Source of the DNA: Defluviicoccus sp.
Lineage (GTDB): Bacteria > Pseudomonadota > Alphaproteobacteria > MPNO01
Assembly: GCA_022826125.1 (NCBI GenBank)
Contig: JAJDVM010000251.1
Coordinates: 1-32,091 of the forward strand
Direction: 5' to 3'
Length of the DNA: 32,091 nt
The notes beneath the pieces are model-generated. The model was not told the origin of the DNA and searched no databases. It was given only the letters and a program-made list of their open reading frames with translations. Position numbers and translations under genes: made by a program. Shown here piece after piece: positions 14,738 through 22,755 of this stretch (within the stretch, counting starts at the first letter, position 1; the number at the start of each line of letters is the position of its first letter).

Positions 14738-15730
14738 ATGCCGGAATTGCGGGTGCTCAGGGAAGCGGACCTCAAGGCGGTGCTCGATGTCGAGACCGGG
14801 CTCGAGATCGTCGAGCGCACGTTCCGCGATCTGGGCACCAGGGACATCTTCCGTCTCTCCGAGCCGGCCGCCCTGTTCGGCGGTTCCGGGATCGCCACGG
14901 CCGCACGCTACAAGTCCAAGGGCGCGACCCTGATTTCGGAGAACGTCACCGGGATCCGGCTGATCAGCGATGTGGCCAGGAAGCATGGTTTTCGGTCCCA
15001 CCACATGTTGGTCGTGTTCGACGACGGCACCGGCGCGCCGATCGGGCTGTTGAACGAGACCTGGCTGCACCGGTTCCGCACCGCGCTCACCGGGGTGGTC
15101 GCCGCCAGGCATCTGGCGCCGCCGGAATCCAGGGTGCTTGCGCTGATCGGCGCCGGTTCGATCGCCGCGGAGCTGTTTCCGGCGATCACCCGGGTTTTCG
15201 ACCTCGACGAGGTCCGGGTCGTGGCGCGGCGGCGGGCGAGCGCCGAGGATTTCTGTCGCAGCCGTTCCGATCCATCCACCCGGTTCGTCGCCGTGGACGA
15301 TCCGCGCGAGGCGCTCGACGGCGCCCAGATCGCGATCACACTGACGCTGGCGGAGGCCCCGGTGATCGGGCCCGGCATGCTGTCGCCGGGCGCCTTCCTG
15401 TGCTCGATGGGCGAGACCGAGGAGGTCGCGTTCGGCGTGCTGGAGGAGATCGACGGGTTCGTGGTCGACGATTTCGAGTACGCGACGGTGCTGGGCGACA
15501 TCGAGTCCTGGCTCCGCAACGGCCGGATCGACCGGGCCGCATTGGAGGCCCGCGTCGACGCCGATATCGGCGAAGTCGTCGCCGGCACCAAGCCGGTCCG
15601 CGAGAACCCCGACCAGCGCATTTTCGCGATCGTCCAGGGTATGGCGATCTGCGACCTCGCGCTGGCCCGCCATGCGCTGCGGGCGGCCGAGGAGCGCGGG
15701 CTGGGCGGGAGTCTGGATCTGTTCGGTTGA
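14738..15730 (+). CDS. Ornithine cyclodeaminase/mu-crystallin family protein
   Basis: A 330-residue protein. The substrate half contains 'ARYKSKGA' and 'FRTALTGVVAARHLAPP', the latter equivalent to the family 'RTAAxxAxAAxxLA'. The Rossmann half has 'ALIGAGSIAAELFPAI' for NAD(P). Members include ornithine cyclodeaminase, alanine dehydrogenase, ketimine reductases and EutC of ectoine use, so the name does not fix the reaction. By my alignment the conserved family lysine (GVKVVS-like) is Arg74 in 'GIRLISD'. The start ATG has GGGGGCGGCGGCG upstream. The gene is convergent with the Asp/Glu-racemase-family gene, separated by a stem-loop, and divergent from the TRAP transporter. Confidence 0.88.
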   Translation: MPELRVLREADLKAVLDVETGLEIVERTFRDLGTRDIFRLSEPAALFGGSGIATAARYKSKGATLISENVTGIRLISDVARKHGFRSHHMLVVFDDGTGAPIGLLNETWLHRFRTALTGVVAARHLAPPESRVLALIGAGSIAAELFPAITRVFDLDEVRVVARRRASAEDFCRSRSDPSTRFVAVDDPREALDGAQIAITLTLAEAPVIGPGMLSPGAFLCSMGETEEVAFGVLEEIDGFVVDDFEYATVLGDIESWLRNGRIDRAALEARVDADIGEVVAGTKPVRENPDQRIFAIVQGMAICDLALARHALRAAEERGLGGSLDLFG

Positions 15731-15731
15731 A

Positions 15732-15748
15732 CGTCCGGAGGCCGGACG
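15732..15748. terminator. Bidirectional terminator hairpin between convergent genes
   Basis: CGTCCGG (15732-15738) and CCGGACG (15742-15748) make a perfect 7-bp GC-rich stem with loop AGG, in the 26-nt gap between the stop of the cyclodeaminase gene and the stop of the long minus-strand operon. There is no T-tract, so the position is the main argument. Confidence 0.5.
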
Positions 15749-15756
15749 GGTGTCGT

Positions 15757-16503
15757 TCAGTGCCGCCCCGGCAGCTGCCCGTGGCCTTCGAGCGTCATTG
15801 TCGATCCCATCGTCCGCAGGCAGTGCCAGAACGTCGCCTGGTTGCTGGTCACCACCGGCTTGCCGAGCTCGTCCTCCAGGCGTTCGATCAGGCCGAGCGA
15901 AGGCAGGTTGGTGCAGCTTATAAAGACCGCGTCGGCATCCCGCCGGTCGACCCGCCTGGCCAATTCGTACGTGGTCTCCAGCGGGACCCGGCCGATACCG
16001 GCGCGTTCGGCAGCGGTCTTGCCGAGCTGGAGTCCTTCGACCGATACCACCTCGAAACCCTGTTCGGTCAGCCATTCGGTCTCGCGCCGGTTGACGAAAT
16101 CGGTCCGCGGCGTGGCCAGCGCGATGCGCCGCGCGCCCAGCGCGCGCAATCCCGCCACCACGGCGTCGGCAGTCAGTATCGCGGGCGCGCCGGTCGTCCG
16201 GGTCATCGCCCCGGTCAGCACGTCGCCCGGGAAAAAGTAAGTACACGAGGTGCAGCCGAAGGCAATCACGTCGACCCCGGCCGAACCCAGATCGCGGGCG
16301 GCACCCTCGACGTTTTCGGCGATCTGCCGGTAGAGCGCCGGCGCCTGAGGCCCGTCCTGAAAGGCGCGCGCGACGTGGACGGACAGACCCGCCGGCGCCA
16401 TCCGGTAAAACTCCGGCTCGATACTGGTATTGGTCGACGGGCAAATCAGTCCGATCTTGCCCAGGCCGGCATAGGGCCCGGCGGCAGGAGGGCTATCGGC
16501 CAT
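15757..16503 (-). CDS. Asp/Glu racemase superfamily enzyme (maleate isomerase/arylmalonate decarboxylase-like)
   Basis: A 248-residue protein with the two-cysteine layout of this superfamily: 'FGCTSCTYFFPG' in the first half and 'VFISCTNLPSLGLIERLE' followed by 'GKPVVTSNQATFWHCLR' in the second. The opening 'GKIGLICPSTNTSIEPEFYR' is typical of the maleate isomerase/AMDase/EutA branch rather than of true glutamate racemases. Possible reactions are cis-trans isomerisation of maleate, decarboxylation of substituted malonates, or racemisation. The ATG overlaps the stop of the ring hydrolase by 11 nt. As the last gene of the long operon it probably acts late, on the acid released by ring opening and amide hydrolysis; that role is inferred. 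Confidence 0.82.
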   Translation of the reverse strand: MADSPPAAGPYAGLGKIGLICPSTNTSIEPEFYRMAPAGLSVHVARAFQDGPQAPALYRQIAENVEGAARDLGSAGVDVIAFGCTSCTYFFPGDVLTGAMTRTTGAPAILTADAVVAGLRALGARRIALATPRTDFVNRRETEWLTEQGFEVVSVEGLQLGKTAAERAGIGRVPLETTYELARRVDRRDADAVFISCTNLPSLGLIERLEDELGKPVVTSNQATFWHCLRTMGSTMTLEGHGQLPGRH

Positions 16504-17581
16504 TCGGGCTTCCCACGTCGGCGATACACGCGCACAACCCGCCGCCGGGCGGCGCCTGGTGCTCGGTACCGCCGCTGACGAAGACCCGCCCGGTGCCGAG
16601 TATCCCGCCGATCACCCCGCTCGCGGTCGCCCGCATGTGCTTGTCGGGGTCGAGGTCGCTGTGGAAGACGGTGGTGCGTTCGCCGCGCACCCGCCCGTCC
16701 GGGGCCACGCCGGCCTTCAGGAACACCGCACGCAGCAGTTCCGGCGAGGCGATCTCGCCGGCACCGTCGAAGCGGCAACCCGCCGTGCGAAACAGGCCTC
16801 TCAGGGAGCCCGCGTCGAGAATATCGGCCATCGGCCCGGAAAAGACCTGGGTCGAACCGCCGGCCCCGGGCCGGTTGCCCAGGACCAGGACCTCGCCGAC
16901 TTCGACCTCGGTTCCGGAAAAGCTCATCGTCCGGTTCGAATGGCGGTGAAGATCGGCGCCGATCCGCGTGTCTTCGATCTCGGTTTCGGACAGCTCGCCC
17001 AGCGCCAACGCGACGCCGAGCGCGGCCGCGCCGCGGGATTGGCCGCTCGACCCTGCCCGGGCGATGACCGCCGGATCGCCGGTTGCCGCGGCGTCCCGGT
17101 GGCTGAGGATCGGGCTCTTGACGAAGACCAGGGCAACCTGATCGGGTGCGAGCCCGGCTTCGGCCATCGCCTCCTCCACCGCGCCGGCGACCAGCCGTGC
17201 GTGGGTCGGCGTGACCAGCTCGCCCGCCTCCATCGCGCGGGTCCGCCCGCCGCCGATGACCAGGCGCGCCCGATCGCCGTCGCCGTCGTCGTCGATGGAA
17301 GCCAGCACGTAGACCACGGGGCTCAGCACGCCCTCGGAGCCGGTCGAGAAGATGAGCGTGGAAGCGCCGAGCAGATCCGTGCCGCCGATACGTTCTATCG
17401 TCCGCTCGGCGGACGACAGCGCGAGCTCGCGCGAGAAATCGTTGATCGTCGCCGTGCCTTCCGTCTTGGCGACCAGCGCCAGGCGCGCAATGCCCCCCAT
17501 CGGCAGTTCGGAGAGAATCCGTTCGAGGCCCGCCACGTCGCCGGGGCCGTCGGTCGCGTAAGAATCGACATGGACACGCAT
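16493..17581 (-). CDS. Cyclic-amide ring-opening hydrolase (barbiturase/cyanuric acid amidohydrolase family)
   Basis: A 362-residue protein, the usual length for the AtzD/barbiturase family, a rare fold of three similar domains with Ser-Lys pairs. Candidate residues are Lys39 ('VAKTEGTATINDFSR') with Ser82 ('STGSEGVLSP'), Lys155 ('FVKSPILS') with a serine near 220-222, and Lys289 with Ser337 ('FVSGGTEHQAPPGGG'), spaced much as in AtzD (from memory). Known members open barbiturate to ureidomalonate or cyanuric acid to carboxybiuret. Which ring is used here is undecided. The ATG at 17581 lies 10 nt after the amidase stop, and the amidase could act on the opened product. No triazine or pyrimidine pathway genes accompany it. 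Confidence 0.87.
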   Translation of the reverse strand: MRVHVDSYATDGPGDVAGLERILSELPMGGIARLALVAKTEGTATINDFSRELALSSAERTIERIGGTDLLGASTLIFSTGSEGVLSPVVYVLASIDDDGDGDRARLVIGGGRTRAMEAGELVTPTHARLVAGAVEEAMAEAGLAPDQVALVFVKSPILSHRDAAATGDPAVIARAGSSGQSRGAAALGVALALGELSETEIEDTRIGADLHRHSNRTMSFSGTEVEVGEVLVLGNRPGAGGSTQVFSGPMADILDAGSLRGLFRTAGCRFDGAGEIASPELLRAVFLKAGVAPDGRVRGERTTVFHSDLDPDKHMRATASGVIGGILGTGRVFVSGGTEHQAPPGGGLCACIADVGSPNGR

Positions 17582-17591
17582 GGGCGACCCG

Positions 17592-18962
17592 CTACGCCGC
17601 GAGGAACGACTCGACGAACCATCTGCCGCGCAGCGCCAGGTCGTAGTCCTCATGGGGGTGGCCGAGGAGCTGGATTCCCATCGGCAGGCCGCGGTCCGCG
17701 AGCAAAGGCAGGTTCCAGGCCGGCGCCCCAAGACAGGAGGAGACGTCGCCGTACACCGGATCGCCCACCGGCATGCCGACCGGGGGAGGACCCTTGGCGG
17801 ACAGCGTCAGATACCCGTCGAACGCGCCGTCCAGCGCCGCGAAGGTCCGCCGCAACGCATCGCGCATGGCAAGAAGGTCGCGATAATCCTCTGGAGATAG
17901 TTGCTCGCCCCGCTCGAGGCGCTCCAGAACCGCTTCGCTGAGCAGGTCGCCCTCCATGTCGCGATATCCCCAGGTCGGCCAGCGCATCTCATAGGCGAAG
18001 ATGTCGAACATGAACTCGGGGATGGTGAGGAGCGCCCGCTCCAGGGCGTCGACGCGGTCGTCGTCCACGCGCGAGACGATTTCGACTCCCTGTCCGCCGA
18101 CGTCGGTAAGGAACTTCTCGAAGATCTCCCTGGTCTCGTCTTCGGTGTCCGGCCAGGCACGCGTCTCGAGGCGCGCGAGCCGCCGGGGCTTGACAGCACG
18201 CTCCAGCTCCGGGTGGCCGAACAGGCCGGGCTGACCGGGGTCGCCGCCCACCGTCCGGGAGATGTGGAACGCCGTTCGCCAGCAATCCTCGAGCGAACCG
18301 GCATGGACGCCGAGCACGCTCTGGCTCGGCGCCATCGAGTGTCCGCCGCCTCGGTTGAGCGCGCCGAAGGTCGGTTTCAGCGCGTAGTTGCCGCAATAGC
18401 CGGCGGGCCGCTGGATCGAGCCCCTGACCTGGCTCCCGCTGCCCGCGGGAACCATGCCGGCGCCCACCGCCGCGGCCGTTCCGCTGGAAGATCCGCCGGG
18501 AGTGCGGGTGAGATCGAACGGGTTGCGGGTCGGTCCCGGCGTGGCCTGTCCGAATTCCGTGGTCACGGTCTTTCCGACGATGCCGGCCCCGCCCGTGCGC
18601 AGCGCGTAGACATGGGCGGCGTCGCGAATCGACTGCCATCCCTCGTAGACCGGGCTGTTCATCTGGGTCGGCATGTCGATGGTTTCGTACAGGTCCTTGA
18701 TGCAGACCGGCATACCGTCGACCGCCGACAGAGGACGGTTCCTCCTGTATCGGTCCGACGAACGGTCCGCCGCCTTGCGCGCGCTCTCGATGTTGGTGAT
18801 GACGAACGCCCTCACGTCCGGTTCGCGCTCCCCGATGGCCTCCAGGCAGCGTTCGAGGTAGTCCCGCGGCGTGTCGGTGCCGTCGAGAAACGCCGGAATC
18901 GCGTCGTGGAAGGTGCGGAGCGCGGGGTTGCGCGGATCGTAGGGAAGTGAAGCGCCGCTCAT
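17592..18962 (-). CDS. Amidase, amidase-signature family
   Basis: A 456-residue member of the amidase-signature family with the full Ser-cisSer-Lys triad. The lysine is Lys89 in 'PVCIKDLYET', the cis-serine is about Ser158 in 'TPGGSSSGTAAAVGAGMVPA', and the nucleophile is Ser182 in 'GSQVRGSIQRPAGYCG'. These cytoplasmic enzymes hydrolyse carboxamides, ureido acids and similar C-N bonds. The ATG at 18962 has GGGAGAGACAGG upstream. It sits between hydrolase S4 (28-nt gap) and the ring-opening hydrolase (10-nt gap) in the operon. The C-terminus lacks obvious extra domains, so it is not an allophanate hydrolase. Confidence 0.93.
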   Translation of the reverse strand: MSGASLPYDPRNPALRTFHDAIPAFLDGTDTPRDYLERCLEAIGEREPDVRAFVITNIESARKAADRSSDRYRRNRPLSAVDGMPVCIKDLYETIDMPTQMNSPVYEGWQSIRDAAHVYALRTGGAGIVGKTVTTEFGQATPGPTRNPFDLTRTPGGSSSGTAAAVGAGMVPAGSGSQVRGSIQRPAGYCGNYALKPTFGALNRGGGHSMAPSQSVLGVHAGSLEDCWRTAFHISRTVGGDPGQPGLFGHPELERAVKPRRLARLETRAWPDTEDETREIFEKFLTDVGGQGVEIVSRVDDDRVDALERALLTIPEFMFDIFAYEMRWPTWGYRDMEGDLLSEAVLERLERGEQLSPEDYRDLLAMRDALRRTFAALDGAFDGYLTLSAKGPPPVGMPVGDPVYGDVSSCLGAPAWNLPLLADRGLPMGIQLLGHPHEDYDLALRGRWFVESFLAA

Positions 18963-18990
18963 CCTGTCTCTCCCTGGGAGGACCCGCGAC

Positions 18991-19869
18991 CTAGAGGCTG
19001 TGCGCGTAGTCGAGTATCAGCCGGTTGAAGGCCTCCGGATGCTCGCGATAGCTGAAATGCCCCGAATGGTTGAAGACGTGCATCTCGGTCCGCGGCTCCT
19101 TGTGCACCATGATCTCGTATAGCCCGAAGCCCTGGTCGATCGTCGCCGTCGGGTCGTTGAGCCCCCAGACGATCAGGTTCGGGCGCTGCGTGCCGGTGCT
19201 CATCAGCCGGTCGAACGTGTCCCTCTTTTCCCGTCCGAGCTGGGGCACGAACACCCGGTCGAGCAGCCCTTCGTCGAGCATCTTGCGGACCGATTCCAGA
19301 TATTTCGGCAAGGCGGCCACGCGCATCAGCTCGTCCAGCCAGTCCTCGGTGACGATCTTCGGGTTCCAGGAATAGTTCTCCATCACCCAGCGCTGGCTCT
19401 CGCGGCTGAGATAGGGTTTGGGCGTGTCGGTGAAGACGATGTGATTGCGACCCTGGCCCGGCCCCAGCGTGTTGGTGTCGACCATGATGTTGGACTTGAT
19501 GCGCGTGGGGTTCTCGAGCGTCATGCGGCAGGTCAGGTAGGCGCCGCGCGAGTGTCCGACGATATGGCAATCGGAGAGGTCGAGCGCGTCGAGGAAGCCG
19601 AGCGCGTGTCTGACCACCCGCGCCATCGTGTAATCGTCGTCGGTCTCCGGGTTGTCGGTATATCCCTGCCCGATCTTGTCGACGGCGACGACCCGGCATT
19701 CCTCGGCAAGCCCGTCGAAATTGAGGTTCCAGTCGGCCGCGCAGTCGGCACCGTGATGGGAGCCGAAATTGCCGCCGTGAAACAGGACGATCGTCTCGCC
19801 CTTACCCTTGTCGAAGTAACGCGTGCTTATCCCGTCGACATCGACGAATTTCGCCTGCGAAAAATCCAT
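18991..19869 (-). CDS. Small alpha/beta hydrolase S4
   Basis: A 292-residue alpha/beta-hydrolase similar to meta-cleavage-product and ester hydrolases, one of four paralogues in this operon. It has an intact oxyanion motif (His31-Gly-Gly), the nucleophile Ser107 in 'VGHSRGAY', an acid Asp in 'GLNDPTA' and the base His in 'SGHFSYREHPEAF'. It shares 'DDDYTM', 'DKIGQGYTDNP' and 'RKM' with the other three. No signal peptide is present, so it acts in the cytoplasm. The start ATG follows the S3 stop by 21 nt. Substrates of such enzymes range from C-C bonds of dienoates to esters, lactones and formamides; nothing here decides between them. Confidence 0.9.
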   Translation of the reverse strand: MDFSQAKFVDVDGISTRYFDKGKGETIVLFHGGNFGSHHGADCAADWNLNFDGLAEECRVVAVDKIGQGYTDNPETDDDYTMARVVRHALGFLDALDLSDCHIVGHSRGAYLTCRMTLENPTRIKSNIMVDTNTLGPGQGRNHIVFTDTPKPYLSRESQRWVMENYSWNPKIVTEDWLDELMRVAALPKYLESVRKMLDEGLLDRVFVPQLGREKRDTFDRLMSTGTQRPNLIVWGLNDPTATIDQGFGLYEIMVHKEPRTEMHVFNHSGHFSYREHPEAFNRLILDYAHSL

Positions 19870-19890
19870 GTCCGCTCTCCTCGGCCCCGG

Positions 19891-20769
19891 TCACGGAGCT
19901 TGAATGAAAGTCCGGATCACCTCGTTGAACCGCTCGGGATGCTCGCGGAAGCTGTAGTGGCCGCAGCGATGGAAGACCTGCCAGCGCGCGCGGCGCTCCT
20001 TCTCGGCGAGGATCCGATAGAGGCCCATCGCCTGCTCGAAGGACACGGTGGGGTCCTCGCTGCCCCAGACCTGCATGACCGGGCGCTGGATGCCGCGGCT
20101 CCGCAGGATGCGGAACATCTCCTCCTTCTGGGTCTGGATCCCGGGCAGGAACTTGGACCACTGGAATCCGTCTCCGGTCATCTTGCGGACCGCCTCGGCG
20201 TATTTGGGCTGCTGCGAGACCGCGACCATGGCATCGATCCACGCGTCCGATATGTGATCGTCGCTGTAGGAGTATTTCTGCACGACCCATCTCTGGCTCT
20301 CGGCGCTCAGCGCGGGTTTCGGCATGTTGGCGAACACGAAATCGTTGCGCCCGGTTCCCGGCGCGCAGGTGTTGCTGTCGACGATGGTGCAGCTCTGGAC
20401 CAGCTCCGGATGCTCGACGGTGAGCCTGCAGACGAGATAGCCGCCGCGCGAATGGCCCACCAGATGCGCTCCCTCGATCCCCAGCGCGCGCAGCGTCGCG
20501 TGGGCGTGCTGCACCGCCGCATGCATCGTGTAGTCGTCGTCCGTCCGGGGATTGTCGGTGTAGCCCTGCCCCAGCTTGTCGATCGCGAAGACGCGGAACC
20601 ACCGGGCGAGCCCGTCGAAATTCAGGTCCCAGTCGTCTGCGCAGCAGGCGCCCGTGGTCGAGCCGAATGCGCCGCCATGCACCAGCACCACGATCTCGCC
20701 CGAGCCTCGCTCGAAATAGCGGGTCCGGACCCCGCCCACGTCGACAAATTTCTCGCCCGAGATCGGCAT
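19891..20769 (-). CDS. Small alpha/beta hydrolase S3
   Basis: A 292-residue paralogue of S1, S2 and S4. The oxyanion motif is canonical (His31 in 'VLVHGGAFGS'), the nucleophile is Ser107 in 'VGHSRGGYLVCR', the acid lies in 'GSEDPTV' and the base in 'CGHYSFREHPERF'. The ATG at 20769 is preferred over one seven codons upstream because GAGGAGAGAAGCTG precedes it directly and it aligns with the paralogue starts. It lies 25 nt downstream of the ABC permease C stop, so transporter and hydrolase are co-transcribed. Residues 31 and 107 are the same as in S4. Confidence 0.9.
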   Translation of the reverse strand: MPISGEKFVDVGGVRTRYFERGSGEIVVLVHGGAFGSTTGACCADDWDLNFDGLARWFRVFAIDKLGQGYTDNPRTDDDYTMHAAVQHAHATLRALGIEGAHLVGHSRGGYLVCRLTVEHPELVQSCTIVDSNTCAPGTGRNDFVFANMPKPALSAESQRWVVQKYSYSDDHISDAWIDAMVAVSQQPKYAEAVRKMTGDGFQWSKFLPGIQTQKEEMFRILRSRGIQRPVMQVWGSEDPTVSFEQAMGLYRILAEKERRARWQVFHRCGHYSFREHPERFNEVIRTFIQAP

Positions 20770-20794
20770 CAGCTTCTCTCCTCGCCGCAACGTT

Positions 20795-21718
20795 TCAAGT
20801 GATCCCCGTCGACGCCCGCTTGAGGCGCGGATCGAGGATGTCGCGCAGCCCGTCTCCGAGCAGGTTGATACCGAGCACCGTCATGAAGATGCAGAGCCCG
20901 GGGAACAGCGCCAGCCACCAGGACGTGCTGATATGTTCGCGCCCGTCGGCGAGCATGCTGCCCCAGGTCGGAATTTCCGGCGGCACCCCGAGGCCGAGGA
21001 AGCTCAGGCTGGCCTCCGAGATGATCGCCGATGCCATGGCGAAGGTGCCGATCACGATCGCCGCCTGCAGCAGGTTGGGCAGGATGTGGCGGCCGACGAT
21101 CCGGCCGTGCGAAGCACCGAGCGAGCGCGCCGCGGTGACGAAGTCCCGCGCCCTGAGCGACAGCGTCTGCCCGCGGGCGACGCGGCAATAGGGTATCCAG
21201 CGCTGGGCCACCAGCGCGATGATCAGGATGCCGAGCCCCTGCCCCATGAAAGCAAGGATGGCGATCGCCAGCAGGAGCGGGGGGAACGCCCAGACCACTT
21301 CCACGGCCTTCTGGATCGCGAAATCGGTTCGTCCGCCGAAATAGCCCGAGACCGCCCCGAACCCGACGCCGACGATGCCCGAGATCAGCACCACGGTGGA
21401 GGCGATCACCAGCGATATCCGCGCGCCGTAGATGATCCGGCTGAGAATGTCGCGCCCGACATGATCGGTCCCGAGAAAGAACTTCCCGGCGAAATAGTCC
21501 GGCGCCTGGAGCGCGGCGAGCAAGTCCTGCTGGTTGGGATCGAAGGGCGTGATGACAGGCGCCAGCACACCCACCGCTATCAGCAGCGCCACGACGGTTC
21601 CGCCTAGGCAGACCTTGACCTTCATCCAGCGCCGCGAGCGCCTTTTCAGCTCAGCCAGCCACTCGATCAGCGGCGCGGCGGGGCTAGTCGAAACGGATTC
21701 GCGGATCGATCGCGCCAT
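20795..21718 (-). CDS. ABC transporter permease, DppC/OppC type
   Basis: A 307-residue inner-membrane permease of the dipeptide/oligopeptide/nickel class. After a short charged N-terminus comes a first membrane helix ('LGGTVVALLIAVGVLAPVI') and then the family features 'FDPNQQD', 'LGTDHVGRDILSRIIYGARISL' and the cytoplasmic EAA loop ending 'EASLSFLGLGVPPEIPTWG'. The chosen ATG at 21718 overlaps the end of permease B by 35 nt and lacks a clear ribosome site; the next in-frame ATG (about 21625) would leave almost no residues before the first helix. It partners permease B, the ATPases at the operon start and the binding protein. Confidence 0.9.
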   Translation of the reverse strand: MARSIRESVSTSPAAPLIEWLAELKRRSRRWMKVKVCLGGTVVALLIAVGVLAPVITPFDPNQQDLLAALQAPDYFAGKFFLGTDHVGRDILSRIIYGARISLVIASTVVLISGIVGVGFGAVSGYFGGRTDFAIQKAVEVVWAFPPLLLAIAILAFMGQGLGILIIALVAQRWIPYCRVARGQTLSLRARDFVTAARSLGASHGRIVGRHILPNLLQAAIVIGTFAMASAIISEASLSFLGLGVPPEIPTWGSMLADGREHISTSWWLALFPGLCIFMTVLGINLLGDGLRDILDPRLKRASTGIT

Positions 21719-22688
21719 AGCTGATATCGATGAGGAAGTTGACGGTGACGAACAGCACGGTGTAGGCGAGCACAACACCCGTGATGAGCGGATAGTCCCT
21801 GGTGCCGAGGCCGTTGATCAGCAGATTTCCGATCCCCGGCCACGCGAAAACGGTCTCGACGATGATCGAACCCGAAAGCAGCGTCCCCAGTTCGAGCCCG
21901 ACCACGGTGATGATGGTAATCAGGGCGTTGCGGACGATGTGCCGCCAGAGCACCACCCGGCCGCTCAGCCCCTTGGCGCGGGCGGTGGTCACGAACTCCT
22001 CGTGCGTGACATCGAGAATCGCCGATCGCGTGACCCGCATCAGGATGCCCAGCATGTTCACCCCGAGCGTCGCGGCCGGCATGATGATGTAGGAAAGCGC
22101 GTCGAAGAAGCCCTTCCAGTTGCCCTCTATCAGGCTGTCGACGGTGTAAAAGCCGGTGATCGTCGGACCGGCGATGCCGTAGGTCTCGCGTCCGGCCGAC
22201 GGGAGGAGGTTGAAATATCCCGAGACGATGAGGATCAGCATGATCCCCATCCAGAAACTCGGCATGCTTATGCCGAAGAACCCGAACACGGATCCGAAAT
22301 TATCCACCCAGGAATTCGGTCTGGCCCCCGCCCAAACCCCTAGCGGAACACCGATGAGAACCGCCAGCAGCGTCGCGAAGAACGTGAGCTCGAGCGTCGC
22401 CGGAAAGCGCTGGGCCAGCAGTGCGGTAACCGATTCCTTGTAGCGGAACGATTCGCCGAAATCGCCCTGGACGGCGGAGGCGAGAAAATTCAGATATTGC
22501 TCGTGGAATGGCTTGTCGAGGCCCCACCGCGCCCGGGCCTCGGCGATATCCTCGTGCGTCGCCTCCTCCGGCAGCAGGATATCGGCGGGGTCGCCGGGCG
22601 CGAGCTGCAACAGGCCGAACACCAGCAGGGTGATCAACAACAGGACGGGAACCGTCCCGATCACCCGCTTGACGGTATAGGTCAGCAA
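21684..22688 (-). CDS. ABC transporter permease, DppB/OppB type (TTG start)
   Basis: A 334-residue permease that opens M-L-T-Y-T-V-K-R followed by a helix (VPVLLLITLLVFGLL) and 'LAPGDPADILL', standard for DppB-like proteins. The start codon is TTG at 22688, with GAAAGGCGGG 8-9 nt upstream; no ATG or GTG gives a normal N-terminus. The C-terminal 'AIDPRIRFD' is the usual family ending. It follows the solute-binding protein by 67 nt and overlaps permease C by 35 nt. It forms the heterodimeric channel with permease C. Confidence 0.9.
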   Translation of the reverse strand: MLTYTVKRVIGTVPVLLLITLLVFGLLQLAPGDPADILLPEEATHEDIAEARARWGLDKPFHEQYLNFLASAVQGDFGESFRYKESVTALLAQRFPATLELTFFATLLAVLIGVPLGVWAGARPNSWVDNFGSVFGFFGISMPSFWMGIMLILIVSGYFNLLPSAGRETYGIAGPTITGFYTVDSLIEGNWKGFFDALSYIIMPAATLGVNMLGILMRVTRSAILDVTHEEFVTTARAKGLSGRVVLWRHIVRNALITIITVVGLELGTLLSGSIIVETVFAWPGIGNLLINGLGTRDYPLITGVVLAYTVLFVTVNFLIDISYGAIDPRIRFD

Positions 22689-22755
22689 TACAAACCCGCC
22701 TTTCCGTCAGACAGGCATGACCCGATGCAGCCGCGCGCCCGGCTTCGTGGACGCG

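Noticed and set aside
16559-17941. A 460-codon plus-strand open frame
   Set aside because: It is antisense to the ring hydrolase and amidase, with low-complexity Arg/Ala/Pro composition and no family similarity.
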